Shown one piece after another: positions 39,346-51,510 of a stretch of 64,000 nucleotides of DNA. The notes under the pieces are model-generated. The model ran no database searches. It worked only from the letters and a program-made list of their open reading frames with translations, and had not been told where the DNA came from. Origin of the DNA: Mixophyes australis (lineage: Eukaryota > Chordata > Amphibia > Anura > Limnodynastidae); assembly GCA_036250195.1 (NCBI GenBank), contig JAVHZZ010000002.1, positions 276,298,460-276,362,459 on the forward strand. The letters are read 5' to 3'. Both the position numbers and the translations under genes were made by a program. Positions within the stretch are counted from its first letter, which is position 1, and each line of letters opens with the position of its first letter.

Positions 39346-41468
39346 ATGGGCAATAAGAGATGGCCAATTGTGTGCTGCCTAAGGAATGGCCAGTTGGTTC
39401 GGCAAGGTATATTATGCATAATAAATATGGTGCGTACGCAACGGCGTACTGCGATAAAATGGGTCAAGATGACCCGGGAGTGATTAGGAACTTTCCAAAA
39501 CATCGGTAGTTTCAAGTCACAGGTGTTAAATAATGTTAGAGATAAAATATTGTTCATTAAGTCAACAAAAACGAGAATTGAACATAATGACTGTTTAAAA
39601 TGGTGGCAACGAGAACGGTACACGTGGCAAGGGAGCGCGTGCATAGCGGAAGTAGGCATTGCAAAGCGTGGAGAAGTGAGCGCCAAATGCGGTTGGGGTG
39701 GTAAGTACAGCTGATACCAAAAATTTAAAAAATGTAATGAGTAATTTGTATGTTGTATTAAGTTATGATAAGAGTAATGTTTCAGAAGAAGAAAATGTAC
39801 CCACCATCATTTCAGCCATTGCCCAAGCCAGTAACATGCAAGAAGCTACACACGGACAAGGAAATGGAACGGTTTCCACCGGCAGGGGCAGCGGCAGAAA
39901 TTGGTGAGAATATAGAAATTAATAGAAGGGGGAACATTCATTGTACTACAACAATAATTCCAGCAAGTAGTCCAGAATATAGTGATTTAGTAGGTTTACA
40001 TCCTGTCCGCACAACAGCAGTTCCCAATGGGAAGGTGGACAAAGATGGGGAAGTTCCCATAAAACATGTAGCAATGCATTGTCCATGGTCTAGATCTGAA
40101 CTGTTTTCAATTATGTCTGATTTCCTTGATCCTAGAAAAGATTTGGCCAAGTGTCAGAAATTTATTGGACATTTAGGTAATGCACATGAGCCAACTAATA
40201 AAGATTGGCGAGTGGTGTTTAGGGCCTGTCTTCCTCTCGATACTGATATACAAAAGTTCATTAAGGATTGTATGTTGGAGGAGGATAGATCCTTATCAGA
40301 GGATGAAAATCAGGAAAATATTAGACGTATAATCTCACAGTTGGGCATATATTTTCCAGTGATATTGGACTGGAGAAAAATTTTCACTGCCAAACAAAAA
40401 GGTAGTGAGATTGCAGCTGACTATTTGCTAGGGCTCTGCCAACCATGACTAAGTACACAGGGATACCAGATATAAAGGAAAATATGAAACACAGGGAAGC
40501 AGGGAAGGATTTACCGCTAGGCAACCTAGGCTAGGGCCTAGCGGCTCTCAGGGGGCCCAGAAGGAGGGGAAAAAAGAGAAAATTGTAAAAAACAAAAAAT
40601 GTGTGGCCCCTCCCACGACTCACGGCACCTCCCCCCCTGCACGAGTCACGCGCGGGGGGGGGCGTGGGTTCCGCGAGTCGGTGAAGAGGGGGTCGGGTGC
40701 CGCGAGGCAGGGGAGGGGCTAGTGTGGTGGCTGGTCTCCTCCCTTCCTCCTCTGTGTGGCCTGCTCTGTGTCACATGGAACGTGCACCACATGACAGGTG
40801 CCGTCCCATGTGTGAACAGAGGGCAGAGTGCACAGCTCGTGGATGCAAAAAGGTAAGTTGGGGGGTTGTAGTATATTGCTATAGTGTGTGTATAATGTGT
40901 ATTATGTGTATTATGTGTATGTGAGGGGCCACTGTGTGTGTGTGTGTATTAGGTGTGTGTGTGTGTGTGTGTGTGTGAGGGGTCACTGTGTATGCATTAT
41001 GTGCGTGTATTATGTGTGTGTCTGAGGGGCCACTGTGTGTGTGTATTGTGTGTGTGAGGGGCCACTGTGTGTGTATTATGTGTGTGAGGGGCCACTGTAT
41101 GTGTATTATGTGTGTGTGAAGGGGGGCCAAACCAATATCTTGCCTAGGGCCCCATGAGGTCTAAATCCGGCTGTTACAGTACTAATGGATGGTCTCAGGG
41201 AGGATCTAAAGACCAGGGTACAAACCTCGTTGCCTTATTGGAGAGGCCTCACGTTAGATGCAATTAGGGAGTCTGCTGTGGAACATGATAAAAACATAGG
41301 GAAAAGGCACAGAGTGATATGCTAATGATGGTGAGTATACAGGCTTTAGAAAGATTACATTCACAACCTCAGACTTATAAAACCCAATATAAGGGACAAA
41401 AGAAACAGAAATCTTTGAAGTGTTTTAACTGCCTTAAGAAGGGACACTTGAGGAAAGATTGTAAATGA
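39346..41468 (+). pseudogene. ERV gag remnant
   Basis: It opens with ATG GGC AAT (39346), an N-terminal Met-Gly-Asn as in myristoylated retroviral matrix proteins. The longest open part, 39765-40448, resembles a retroviral capsid (HVAMHCPWSRSELFSI, FLDPRKDLAKCQKFI). After a frame change near 40440 the capsid is interrupted by a hAT-like element (40500-41173) and resumes with LMDGLREDLKTRVQ. A nucleocapsid zinc knuckle C-X2-C-X4-H-X4-C lies at 41421-41462, followed by a stop. There are several frame changes and stops, so no functional Gag is possible. Gammaretroviral affinity is suggested by the single knuckle and the primer site. Confidence 0.75.
40500..41173 (-). mobile_element. Second copy of the non-autonomous hAT-like element
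   Basis: Inverted relative to 26657-27463: it begins cagggaaggattta and ends taaatccggctg, and carries the same GC-rich segment and a TG-rich minisatellite (about 40870-41120) of different length. No convincing 8-bp duplication remains. It lies inside the ERV capsid region. Confidence 0.82.
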
Positions 41469-42037
41469 CGAATTAGGGCGAAAGCTAGGACATTAGGACC
41501 AGGCAAGGGAAATGCTAATCAGTGGTAAGTATTAGTGTGCAGGTTTAGGAAGAAATTGATTTAAAAGTATATTTTGTTGTTATTGCTTGTTTGTTTTATG
41601 TTATCTTGTGTTTGATTTCCTAATTGCTGGCCGATGGTAAGGAATGAAAATGTTTGTTTTTCTTTGTTATTTGAAAATAACTATCTTGTTCTTCTATTCC
41701 ATAGCAAAGGACAGACAAAAGAGATATATACTTAGTGATTAAAGGGATTAATAGAGGAGTACAGAAATTTCTCTTGAAAGAGAAATTAACAATTGATCAT
41801 TGTAACACTCTTTATTTTAGGTTGCAGTGGCTCATGATAATTTATCTGGCTGGGAGTCATTATTCAAAATGAAGTATGTACATACTTTGCTCTAATGTTG
41901 TTTTTATGTATTTCAGGTAGAAACACATGTGAGATACAAAGTATGAGTAACTAAGAATTAATTTTGCACTTCCCTATTGAAGTCAGGAAGTCTGTCGCAA
42001 AGGTATATAGTTATGGTGATACCGAGTTCCATATGAG
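41469..42037. other. ERV interior, protease/RT not recognised
   Basis: It should hold protease and the start of reverse transcriptase but has only short broken frames. Either it is deleted or too decayed. It ends with atgag, the target duplication of element D. Confidence 0.45.
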
Positions 42038-42659
42038 TGTCACGCTGTAGGCCTATGAGGCTGAAGATAATAAGACACTAACCGGTATTGGTGCCACTGG
42101 TCAAACAGGCGCGGAGTCTAACGTACCCCTGGTGTTCACCAGGGACCCCCGCAAGGAGGTTTGGACTTCGCTGCAGAGAGCACGCATGTCGCGGTCCTAT
42201 TAGCCAGTTACCGGTGTAGCGTAGAGGGGTCAGACGGTTCCGGGTCACAGCAATCAGGAATATCAGGTACAAAGGGTAATCTAAAGGAATAGTCGCCAAG
42301 CCGAAGTCACAGTACAGAATGGGTAACACAGAAGAGTAGAATGGTCGCCAAGCCGGGGTCACAACAGGTAATCAGGAATCAGAATACTCAGGAGTAAGGA
42401 GAAATAATGAAGCCAGGAACACTGGTGGTGAACCTGTTACTCTGGCACCCTAATGGCGCCAGAGGCAGGTTTAAATAGAATCCAAACAGAGGTGATTGGT
42501 GGAGAGCGGAGGCGGAAACTGAAGCAGCGTCCCGTTGTCTGGCAACGGGACCGAGGCCAGGGCGCATGCGCTCGCACTCCGGAAGTCCGCGGCAGCCGAC
42601 GGGGGGATCAGACGTCCGTTCCCCGTCTGACAGGGAATCAGCGGGGACGGCGTCTGACA
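42038..42659 (-). repeat. 3' LTR of element D (622 bp)
   Basis: On the minus strand it runs from tgtcagacgcc to cagcgtgaca. A tract ggaggggaggggg precedes it. It carries the palindrome gcgcatgcgc (42562-42571), a TATA-like tatttaa near 42477 and the start gccagagtaa (42446-42437). It is longer than the 5' LTR because of a duplicated segment near 42300-42355 (tcgccaagccg repeated). Confidence 0.92.
42437..42571 (-). promoter_or_regulatory. Core promoter of LTR D
   Basis: On the minus strand: gcgcatgcgc, TATTTAA about 85 bp further on, then gccagagtaa beginning 31 nt after the first T of TATA. The start is preceded by an inverted copy (ctctggcgcc against ggtgccagag). The layout equals that of A with different sequence. 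Confidence 0.7.
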
Positions 42660-45600
42660 GTACCCCCTCCCCTCCTAACTCTCAGAGAAGGATTGCTTTT
42701 CCTCAGAAATTTTGCAAGGAGACGAGGAGCATGAAGGTCGGCTTCCGAGACCCACGATCTCTCCTCCGGACCGTAACCCCTCCAGTGTACTAGATACTGA
42801 GGTTTGCGCTGGAAGAAACGTCTCTTCAGAATTCTCTCGATCTCGAATTCATCCCTTAAAGATGTTTTAATAGGTGGAGGAGGAGCAGGTTCTCTGAAGA
42901 ATTCGTTGAGAATCAGCGGTTTCAGCAATGAAATATGAAATGTGTTATGGATCTTAAGAGACGGAGGTAATGTAAGTTTGAAGGAAACAGGATTGATGAC
43001 TTGTGCTATGGAAGAGGGACCAATAAACTTAGGAGCCAATTTCATGGATGGGACTTGAAGTCGAAGGTTGCGCGTAGACAACCAAACACGGTCTCCTACC
43101 CTTAGTACTGGAGCAACTCTTCTATGAAGATCAGCCGCTTTCTTCTGTCTCTGTATAGAAGTAGACAGTGCTTCTTTGGTTTGAGACCAGATTTGAGAGA
43201 AGTCATGGATGAGAGTATCAGCCGCTGGTACTAGAAAAGAAGGAGCTTCGGATAAGAGAGGAGGAGTGGGGTGTCTGACGTAGATAATGAAAAGTGGAGA
43301 ACGCCCAGAGGAGGAATGTAGAAGATTGTTGTGGGCTAATTCGGCCCAATACAGAAGATCATTCCATGTCGTTTGATGATCAGAAGCAAAACACCGTAGG
43401 AAACACTCCAAGTCTTGATTCACTCGCTCGTTCTGTCTGTCCATTAGTTTGGGGGTGATATCCGGAAGAAAATTTGAGACTGACTCCAATCTTATTACAG
43501 AAAGCTCTCCAGAACTTAGCGACAAATTGCACTCCTCTGTCAGAGATGATCTCTTGAGGGCATCCATGAAGACGGAAGATGTTCTTTAGAAACAAATCTG
43601 CGAGTTTAGGAGCCGAAGGAAGACCTTTACAAGGAGTGAAGTGTGACATTTTTGAAAAGCGGTCTACCACGACCCAGATGGTATTGTAGCCATTGCTCAA
43701 AGGGATATCGGTGATGAAGTCCATCGTAATGCTGGTCCAGGGAGAATCCGGAATAGGCAGAGGAAGGAGAAGACCAGGAGGGCTTTGTCTTGGCACCTTG
43801 TGGCGTGCACAAACCGAACATGCAGATACGAATTTTTGAACATCTGAAGCCAATTTAGGCCACCAATAATATCTGGAGAGAAATTCTTTGGTTCTCTTGT
43901 AACCGGCATGGCTGGCAAATTTGGACTCGTGAGCCCAACATAGTAGTTTAGAGCGGAGATGAGGTTCCACGAATGAACGCCCTGGAGGGGGAGAGGTTAC
44001 TGAAGAATTGGTAATGGCCACTGTTTGTATTGGATTTAGAATCATTTTGTTGTCTAAACAAGTGAGAGTACCATCATTATCAAAGGACCTGGAGAGAGCA
44101 TCGGCCTTGGAGTTTTTGGAACCGGGACGAAAGGTGAGAATGAGTTGGAACCTGGCAAAGAAAAGAGACCAGCGAGCTTGACAGGGGTTAAGACATTGTG
44201 CTTCCTGGAGATAAGTAAGATTTTTATGATCTGTTATGACCGTGACGGGATGTAAGGCACCCTCTAGTAAGTGACGCCACTCCTCAAGGGCAATCTTGAT
44301 GGCTAATAATTCCTTGTCACCGATTCCATAATTTAGTTCAGTGCTAGCGAATTTCTTAGACAGGAATCCACAAGTCTCTAATGTTCCTGAAGCAGATTTC
44401 TGGGAAAGTATTGCTCCAATCCCGACTGAAGAAGCGTCCACTTCAATAAAAAACGGTCTCCCCTGGTCTGGCTGTTTAAATATAGGGGCCGAAAGAAATG
44501 CTTCTTTAAGAGTTTTGAAGGCCAATATGGCTTCGACAGGCCATGGTTTGCTGCAAGCACCTTTTCGAGTTAAAGCTGTAATAGGACAGATAATGGATGA
44601 AAAGCCTTTAATGAACTGCCGGTAATAATTAGCAAAGCCGATAAAGCGTTGGGTAGCTTTGAGACCAATAGGTAATGGCCAGTTGACAATGGCCTTCACT
44701 TTCTGCGGATCCATCAGCAGGCTGGTGCCAGAAACTATGTATCCTAGAAATGGAACTTGTGGACGCTCAAAAAGGCATTTCTCCAGCTTGCAATATAAGG
44801 AATGTTTCCGGAGACGAGAAAGAACAGTCTTGACATGGAGACGATGAACATGTAAGTCAGATGAAAATATCAAGATATCGTCCAGGTAGACAATCACAAA
44901 TTGATACAGAAGATCCCTGAAGATCTCGTTGACAAAATCTTGAAACACTGCGGGGGCATTGCAAAGTCCAAACGGCAAGACTAAGTACTCATAGTGCCCG
45001 TCACGGGTGTTAAATGCCGTTTTCCACTCATCGCCCTTTCGAATGCGGATTAAGTTGTAGGCCCCTCTGAGATCTAATTTAGAGAAGATTTTGGCTTCTC
45101 TAATCCGGTCGAACAGTTCTGTGATCAATGGGAGCGGATAGCAGTTCTTGATGGTAATATCATTAATACGGCGGTAGTCTATGCACGGTCTTAATGAGCC
45201 GTCTTTTTTTTTTACAAAAAAGAATCCAGCTCCTGCTGGCGAGGTAGACTTTCTGATAAATCCGCTTTGAAGGTTATCTGATATATATAAAGAAATTGCC
45301 TTAGTCTCAGGGAGAGCCAGAGGATAGACTCTACCTTTGGGAATAGTTTTGCCGGGAATTAGCTCAATAGGACAATCCCATGCTCGATGTGGAGGGAGAG
45401 TTTCTGCAGCGGTCTTACTAAACACATCAATGAAGTCTGAATACAGCTCTGGTAGTTTGAGGTGGGAGTCCAGAGAGAGACAAGGAAGTTGGTTAGGAGG
45501 AAGTATTCTCGAGAGGCATTGATTGAAGCATGAGGAGCCCCAGGAGGTAACTTGAGCGTGAGCCCAATCGAATTGCGGTGAATGTTTCCTGAGCCATGGT

Positions 45601-46031
45601 AGCCCTAAAATGATGGAGTTAACGGACTGTGGGATAACCAGGAACTGAATCCACTCTTGATGAAGAACCCCTACCTGCAACTGAACTGGAGCAGTAGTGT
45701 CAGTGATGGAACCGTTGCTGACACGGTTACCGTCAACTGCAGTTTGAACCAGAGGTTGCGAAAATGGAGTGCAGGGTATGTGAAGCTTCGACACCAGAGT
45801 GGCAGAGATGAAATTTCCTGCAGATCCGGAATCCACAAAAGCAGAACAATTTAGGGAAGAGTCCGAAAATGTGAGGGTGACAGGCATCAGAAAACTGTTA
45901 TCTTTGGAAGGAGAGGGAGAATGGAGACATGAACCTAGAACAACCTCCCTGGTGTTGCCTAGGCGGTGAAGTTTTACGGCCTCTTGGGACAGGAAGATAG
46001 CTGATGGCCGGATTCTCCACAGTACAAACAC
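42638..46031 (-). pseudogene. pol: Pol of element D (one frameshift)
   Basis: Long minus-strand frame in the -1 frame relative to gag. It has protease [27 protein letters not shown] and YLDD, RNase H TDHKNLTYL and KADALSRS, the integrase finger (HESKFASH, CSVC), MDFITDIP, SDRGVQF and NGQTER, then a chromodomain (YLVHWRGYGPEERSWV). A 4-base duplication ctcg (43423-43430) just after the catalytic Glu region shifts the frame; downstream sequence is intact in the other frame. As in A, the ORF runs into the 3' LTR. Nearly all catalytic residues survive, so one indel inactivates it. Confidence 0.9.
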
Positions 46032-46894
46032 AAACGATTCTTGATCCTGCGTTCTCTCTCATCCCGTGACAGGCGAGAGCGTCCAATTTGCATCGGCTCT
46101 TCCGCCGGGAGAGCTGGGGATTGAAAACGAGGAGCCAAACGCACTGTGCGACGACCTTGGACCCTCTCCTGAGAGCGCTCTTGAAGGCGAATGTCTACCT
46201 TGACACACAAAGAGACCAAGTCGTCAAGCTTGGATGGAAGCTCTTGCAAAGCCAGTGCGTCCTTGATAGGGTCTGACAGGCCTTGCCAATAGGTGGCGGA
46301 GAGAGCTTCATCATTCCAGCCTAATTCTGAGGCTAAGGTACGAAACTGAACCGCGTATTGACCTGCAGTTAAGCAACCTTGGCGAAGAGCTAACAAACTG
46401 GATGCAGCCGAAGACACACGACCAGGTTCATCAAATACCCTCCGGAAGTTCTCAATGAAAGTATCAGAATGAAGGAGAGATCCATCTCTTCGTTCCCACA
46501 GTGGTGAGGCCCAAGCTAGGGCTTGTCCCGTCAGGAGGGAAATAATATAGGCTACCTTAGCTCTCTCAGATGCGAAGTTTTCCGGAGAAAGTTCAAACTG
46601 GATGGAACACTGGTTTAGGAATCCACGGCATCCTTTGGGATTACCGTCGTATTTCTCTGGGGTTGGAATCCGTAGTGTTCTAGAGATAGCAAGTACTGCG
46701 CTTGGTGGGGCAGCGGCCGGACCAGGATCAGGAACTGGGGCTGCTGCCTAAGAAGTGCTCAGGGCATCCAAGCGGGAAATCACTCCTTGTAAACACTGCA
46801 AGAATTGTGCTTAGTTGGCCTCCTGGCGTTCTACCCGTACTCCTAAATGGATGAGGAGGTCTCTGGATGAGGGTTCTCTGGTACCGTCAGTCAT
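45974..46894 (-). pseudogene. gag: Gag of element D (two stops)
   Basis: The ATG (46892-46894) follows the self-primer site. In-frame stops occur at codons 28 (46811-46813) and 49 (46748-46750). The rest is open and matches the Gag capsid region, with ALRQGCLTAGQYAVQF and a CCHC knuckle CLYCGESGHQLSSC. It is homologous to Gag of A but clearly diverged. No canonical slippery heptamer is seen before the stop at 45974, unlike A and C. Both stops are also in the tandem copies, so they predate the duplication. Confidence 0.85.
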
Positions 46895-46895
46895 G

Positions 46896-46905
46896 GCCAG
46901 AGTAA
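46896..46905 (-). other. Self-primer binding site of D
   Basis: On the minus strand ttactctggc lies between the 5' LTR and gag. It is an exact complement of gccagagtaa at the predicted start in the 3' LTR (42446-42437), and complements nine of ten bases in the 5' LTR. The sequence is unrelated to that of A. Confidence 0.78.
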
Positions 46906-46907
46906 AC

Positions 46908-47470
46908 TGTCACGCTGTAGGCATATGAAGCTGAAGATAATAAGACACTAACCGGTATTGGTGCCACTGGTCAAACAGGCGCGGAGTCTAACGTACCCCT
47001 GGTGTTCACCAGGGACCCCTGCAAGGAGGTTTCGACTTCGCCGCAGAGAGCACGCAGGTCGCGGTCCTATTAGCCAGTTACCGGTGTAGCGTAGAGGGGT
47101 CAGACGTTCCGGGTCACAGCAATCAGGAATATCAGGTACAAAGGGTAATCCAAAGGAATAGTCGCCAAGCCGGGGTCACAACAGGTAATCAGGAATCAGA
47201 ATACTCAGGAGTAAGGAGAAATAATGAAGCCAGGAACACTGGTGGTGAACCTGCTACTCTGGCACCCTAATGGCACCAGAGGCAGGTTTAAATAGAATCC
47301 AAACAGAGGTGATTGGTGGAGAGCGGAGGCGGAAACTGAAGCAGCGTCCCATTGCCTAGCAACGGGATTGAGGCCAGGGCGCATGCGCCCGCACTCCGGA
47401 AGTCTGCGGCAGCCGACGGGGGGATCAGATGTCCGTTCCCACAGGGAATCAGCAGGGACGGCGTCTGACA
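46908..47470 (-). repeat. 5' LTR of element D (563 bp)
   Basis: Same ends as the 3' LTR; palindrome at 47379-47388. Followed on the right by the atgag duplication. Included in the tandemly repeated unit. Confidence 0.92.
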
Positions 47471-47475
47471 ATGAG

Positions 47476-48270
47476 CTAATGATGGACGACACTGGATTGG
47501 ACAGGTGATGTTAGACCCCCCAGTTAAGTATGGGGAGGGGTCGTAGTTTACTGAATAGCTAAAGGGATCAGTGGAATTAGTAGAGACATTTTCCCATAGT
47601 GTCCAATCCAGCTGTCAGGTTTGCTGCAAAAATCTCCTTTTCAGCTTTTCTGTTTGTTTTCAAATCCTTGTATTCTTATTATTTATTTGCTTTCCTATTT
47701 CACAGTCTTTATTTCCCTTGTCAGTATCACACTCTTTTCTTGTAGAGAGATACAGAAACACATAGAAAAGGTTTCATTCATGGGGCTAAGACATTTATGA
47801 CATTAGACAGACAGAGTCAGGGATACACACACTAGATTGACATAAGTCACGGAAGCAGCTAGGGGTTTATTTTTATGTGTATAGAAGCTGCTGATTTTAA
47901 GCAGAAAGGTTTTTGTTGTGAAAATAGGATTCATGTTTTATAGATTGCATATCTGTTTGTTTGTTTTTTGTCTCCTGTGCAAAGTGTGCCTTTATATATG
48001 CACAAAGGGTGGAGATAGGAAACTAGCTGAAAGTAAATTATGTAGTCATACAGATATGCATCTCTGTGTAGAATATTGGAGTGGGATTATCGCCACAAGA
48101 CCTGACATAATGTGAAACCCTAGAAAATGTAAATTTTTCATGCTTTATATTTTTTTCACCGTTAGACAGACATGTACTGGATACTGTTATATTTGAAGAA
48201 AGTGTTATAGAGATAGACCCCTTTGACCTTCTCATTTAGCCAAGTAGCTGAACGTGTGGGATTGAAAATG
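47476..48270. other. ERV interior, no recognised gene
   Basis: AT-rich decayed sequence between D and the RNase H remnant; it should include RT coding sequence, but none is recognised. Confidence 0.4.
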
Positions 48271-48330
48271 GCATGTGAGTTGGCAGAGGGAAAATCAATT
48301 GACATACATTGGTCTTCAGTATTTTTCTAC
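48271..48330 (+). pseudogene. ERV RNase H remnant
   Basis: A short plus-strand frame reads ACELAEGKSIDIHWSS, matching the RNase H segment around the second conserved acidic residue of retroviral Pol. It is surrounded by stops. Recognition rests on this one block plus its position before integrase. Confidence 0.55.
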
Positions 48331-48920
48331 TATAGGGTGTGACATTGAGGCGACTGAAGAACTTTTTATAGCAATGGCAGTACATGAGTAGGACATTACA
48401 TGGAAGACTTGTGACAATGTCAAAGTTACTAACTGAAGTAGCTGTTAGTAAAGTCCATACTTACACACACACGACTGTACATGACTGTCACACCAGGGTG
48501 GACATGGCTGTCAAATTGACAGCAGGTTTTTTGTGACAGCCGACAAATCTATGTTTAGTTTTGTTTTTTGTTGTATTGTTTTAAATTGTGTACACACACA
48601 CACGCATACACAAATGAGTTAATGTATGACATTTGTGTTGCCTGAAGAATAAACAGTCTGGATGGTGAAGGAAGGTGGCCAGGAGTCTTCTGGACCCTGA
48701 AGAGATGGACAAGGTAGACCAGTAGCTCCCAGAGTGTATCTTCCAGACCTAGTGGAGGCAACACATGGTCTAGCTCAGCTGGGTACAGAAGATATGTGCA
48801 AACTGGTAAGAGTATATTGGGGTGCACCAGACATTTATTCTTAAGCTAGTAGGAAGGCAATGTCCTGTATTGATTGAGAGAGTGTCAGGAAGACGATACC
48901 AATAGAGCCATCTCTTCCTA

Positions 48921-49160
48921 CAGATGGACTTTCTCCAGTTAAAACAAATCCACGTCATACAATTACCACCTTGCAGGATCCTCAAGTATGTACTGGTGTA
49001 CCGATCAAATATATCTGGGTAAAGGTGTATTGAAATGTTTCTAATGTATTGCTGTGTCATACTCAGGGCTTTTGTTATTCGATGTGGTATCCCTAGAGTT
49101 ATAAAAGGTGATAGGGGAATTCATGTTATTGGTAATAACTGTATAATGTATGAGCAGTGA
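48921..49160 (+). pseudogene. ERV integrase core remnant
   Basis: A frame at 48921-49022 begins QMDFLQLK and includes ILKYVLVY, matching the region of the first catalytic Asp of retroviral integrase. After a gap and frame change, GIPRVIKGDRGIHVIGN (from 49086) matches the second catalytic Asp region. The third catalytic region is absent before solo LTR G. Stops and indels make it inactive. Confidence 0.65.
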
Positions 49161-49312
49161 TAGTGAGTTACATACTTTTGATTAGCCACAAACCCGTGGG
49201 AAAATAAAGGAACGGTACTAGCTAGATCGAATTGAATAGAATGAGGGTTGAAATTGATTGGAGTGGCTGGTAGCTTTGGCCACTAGTCCAGAACTGCCTC
49301 TTAACCTGTTGT

Positions 49313-50024
49313 TGTTACGAGCCGCAGCAGCTCTGGGCACCGCCACAACTCGCTCCCCTCTGTCTCCCGGCATCCCAGTCGTCACTTCCGCCTTACCCGG
49401 TCGGGACGCTATTAGATGCAGCGCCACGTCCCGGCATTCAGGGTAGCTGGGTGCGCACGCTAATTTAAATCTTAGCCATGTGGCTAAATGTAGGTCCTGC
49501 CCCCAGTCCCCTTCTATTGGCCAGGGCACATTTATAAGTCAGGGAGGGACAATCCTCCCCTGCCGGTTATCGTCCCTGCTTCTTGCATACTTCCTGCTGT
49601 GCTGATGTATTGCTGTGTGATTTATCCTCTCTTCTGTTGCCGACCTTTGCCTGGATACTAACTCTGATTGTTTGCCTGTGACCTCGACCCCTTGCTTGTA
49701 TTGGACGCTGCTGATTTTCTTGTGACCCTGAACCCTTTGCTTGGACTTTGATACTTCTGTACTGCCTGTGACCTTTTGACCTCTGGCCTGGACCTGGATG
49801 CGGTTGTTGCCGGCTACCTAATATCCCTCGCCGGGATCTCCACTTTCCCTCTGTGTAAACACCTGCGCTACGTTCTCAGGTATCAGCTCCTACTACTAGA
49901 GAACAAGACTTGGGGGCATCAGAGTACATGTGAGCGCATCTAGCTCTACGTGAAGAGCGGTTCCTATAGGCAAAGTCCTCTGAAGCGTTACTAGGATTGA
50001 TGCCTGGGGGCGTGAGCCGTAACA
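49313..50024 (+). mobile_element. Solo LTR G (712 bp)
   Basis: Ends tgttacg and cgtaaca are inverted copies. A perfect 5-bp duplication gttgt flanks it (49308-49312 and 50025-50029). TTTATAA at 49531 and the candidate start gccggttatc at 49562 (31 nt on) place it in the same self-primed chromovirus group, with a decayed NRF-1-like tgcgcacgc at about 49452. No internal sequence remains, so it arose by LTR-LTR recombination. Confidence 0.9.
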
Positions 50025-50029
50025 GTTGT

Positions 50030-51237
50030 CTTTTGAAATGTTTTTTTTTTTTACTTTTTCTTGTGATGAGTTTGTAACGGAGAGACTGTTCTAGACCTTG
50101 AGAGGAAAAGCAAATAGTGTGGCAACAACAGAAAACGTTTGAAAACACTGTCTTCTGAGGAGTTACACTAACTGTTATGATGTTGGACTGGGAGAGTAAG
50201 TTGTGGAACTGTAATTTCCTATGCTCTGGTTGTTTGACAGACAGGTACCAAGTGTTGGCAACCAGCATCACATCTTTAAGGGTAGCAGAAAAACACTGGT
50301 ACCATTCCATCCACTGCAGAGGAGTCATCACCCAGAGAAGGTTCCAATTACACTCGTGAAGCTGTTCTGGGAGACCCCAATTGCAGTTAACAACACCTGA
50401 GCCAAGGAATTTGCAAATACAGTTGTCCATCATGAAGTAGTAGTTTTTCTTGTTCTTTGTTTCTCTCATCTCATTCTCTTTTCAGGACAGTCAATTCTTT
50501 CAATTGTGAACAGGTGACAGAGGCTGGTTCAGGTAGTGATATTGAGGAATTGGGGGTGAAGGAGAAGTTGGTAGCACAATCGGTCCAGCCAATTACTCTA
50601 TTCAATTCAGGGTAAACGGAAAATTTGGAAACCTTGGAGCCTGGAGAAAGTGCGAGGGGCTATTGTCTGAGGAGTATTACGTCCGTAAGTATGTTGACCC
50701 CATAGTTGAAGAGAGGTACATCCAGCGATGCCAGTCCAGTAATATTTGGACTTGAGCAGGCATCTTTGAGAATGATTCTTGGGTGGGTAAGGTTGTAGAC
50801 CAAACAGTGCTGGGTGTGCTCTCAAGTGCCTCAAAGATTATATCAAGTAGGACTAGTTCTCTTTCCACTAAATATTACTGAGGTAAACGAATTATGGGGT
50901 GGGAGGTCACTAGGGGAAAGGTAAAACAGCTAGGTCCCTTAGTTTGAAGTCTCCCAATATTTGGCAGGCTGTTTCACGTACAAAGAAACTTGAGTAATGG
51001 GAGACTGGGAAGATGGAACAGATAATAGCCTGCCCCACAAGTGTTGATGAAAAGAACTGTTGACATTATTAGAGTGTATATACTAACTCAAGCTGAAGAA
51101 GATCGTATATGACATTGTTGATAGACATAGGATGATGTTATTGGTGAACATGCATTATTTAAATGTTGTCTGAGCTAAAAGACATACATCGGACAGATGA
51201 ACATGTTAGACATGAATAACTGTTGTAGGATATTCTA
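50030..51237. other. ERV 3' interior, no recognised gene
   Basis: It would correspond to the end of pol and env. Only chance ORFs are seen, including a 197-codon minus-strand frame running into LTR G. No envelope signature (signal peptide, cleavage site, fusion or transmembrane segment) was recognised. Confidence 0.4.
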
Positions 51238-51448
51238 CAGGGTGATTCAAAAGTCGCAGTACACCCTTTTATTTCAAAAACTCTACAGGAATTGGGCCGA
51301 TTGGCTGATTTCAAGATGGCGCCCATGTTTGGTACATACCGTAATAGATAGACCACGACACCCATACCTTACTGGAGTATTCAGGTTTCCCAATTTCCTG
51401 TAGAGTTTTTGAAATAAAAGGGTGTACTGCGACTTTTGAATCACCCTG
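51238..51448. mobile_element. MITE with about 59-bp terminal inverted repeats
   Basis: It begins cagggtgattcaaaagtcgc and ends with the inverse, flanked by TA (51236-51237 and 51449-51450). The inverted repeats differ mainly by one base in a run (ggaattggg against ggaaattggg). It is 211 bp and non-coding. Ends and TA target suggest a Tc1/mariner-derived MITE. Confidence 0.9.
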
Positions 51449-51510
51449 TATATTGTTGATACCTGTTCTATTGCACCCTTGAAGGGAATACAAAAGGTTA
51501 TCTCCATGCT

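Larger units (their letters stand above)
42038..47470 (-). mobile_element. Element D: chromovirus of a second family, nearly complete
   Basis: LTRs at 46908-47470 (5') and 42038-42659 (3') flank gag and pol on the minus strand. A perfect 5-bp duplication atgag lies at 42033-42037 and 47471-47475. The LTRs differ by roughly 3 percent plus indels, so it is older than C. Gag has two stops and pol one frame break, so this copy is defective. The part right of 45776 is repeated twice more downstream. Confidence 0.93.

Noticed and set aside
41174..41181. 8-bp target duplication for the second hAT-like copy
   Set aside because: The flanking octamers (cagggaag and ttacagta) do not match; the insertion is probably too old.
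49876..50469. 197-codon minus-strand ORF
   Set aside because: It crosses the end of solo LTR G into ERV sequence, so it cannot be an ancestral gene; no domain recognised.
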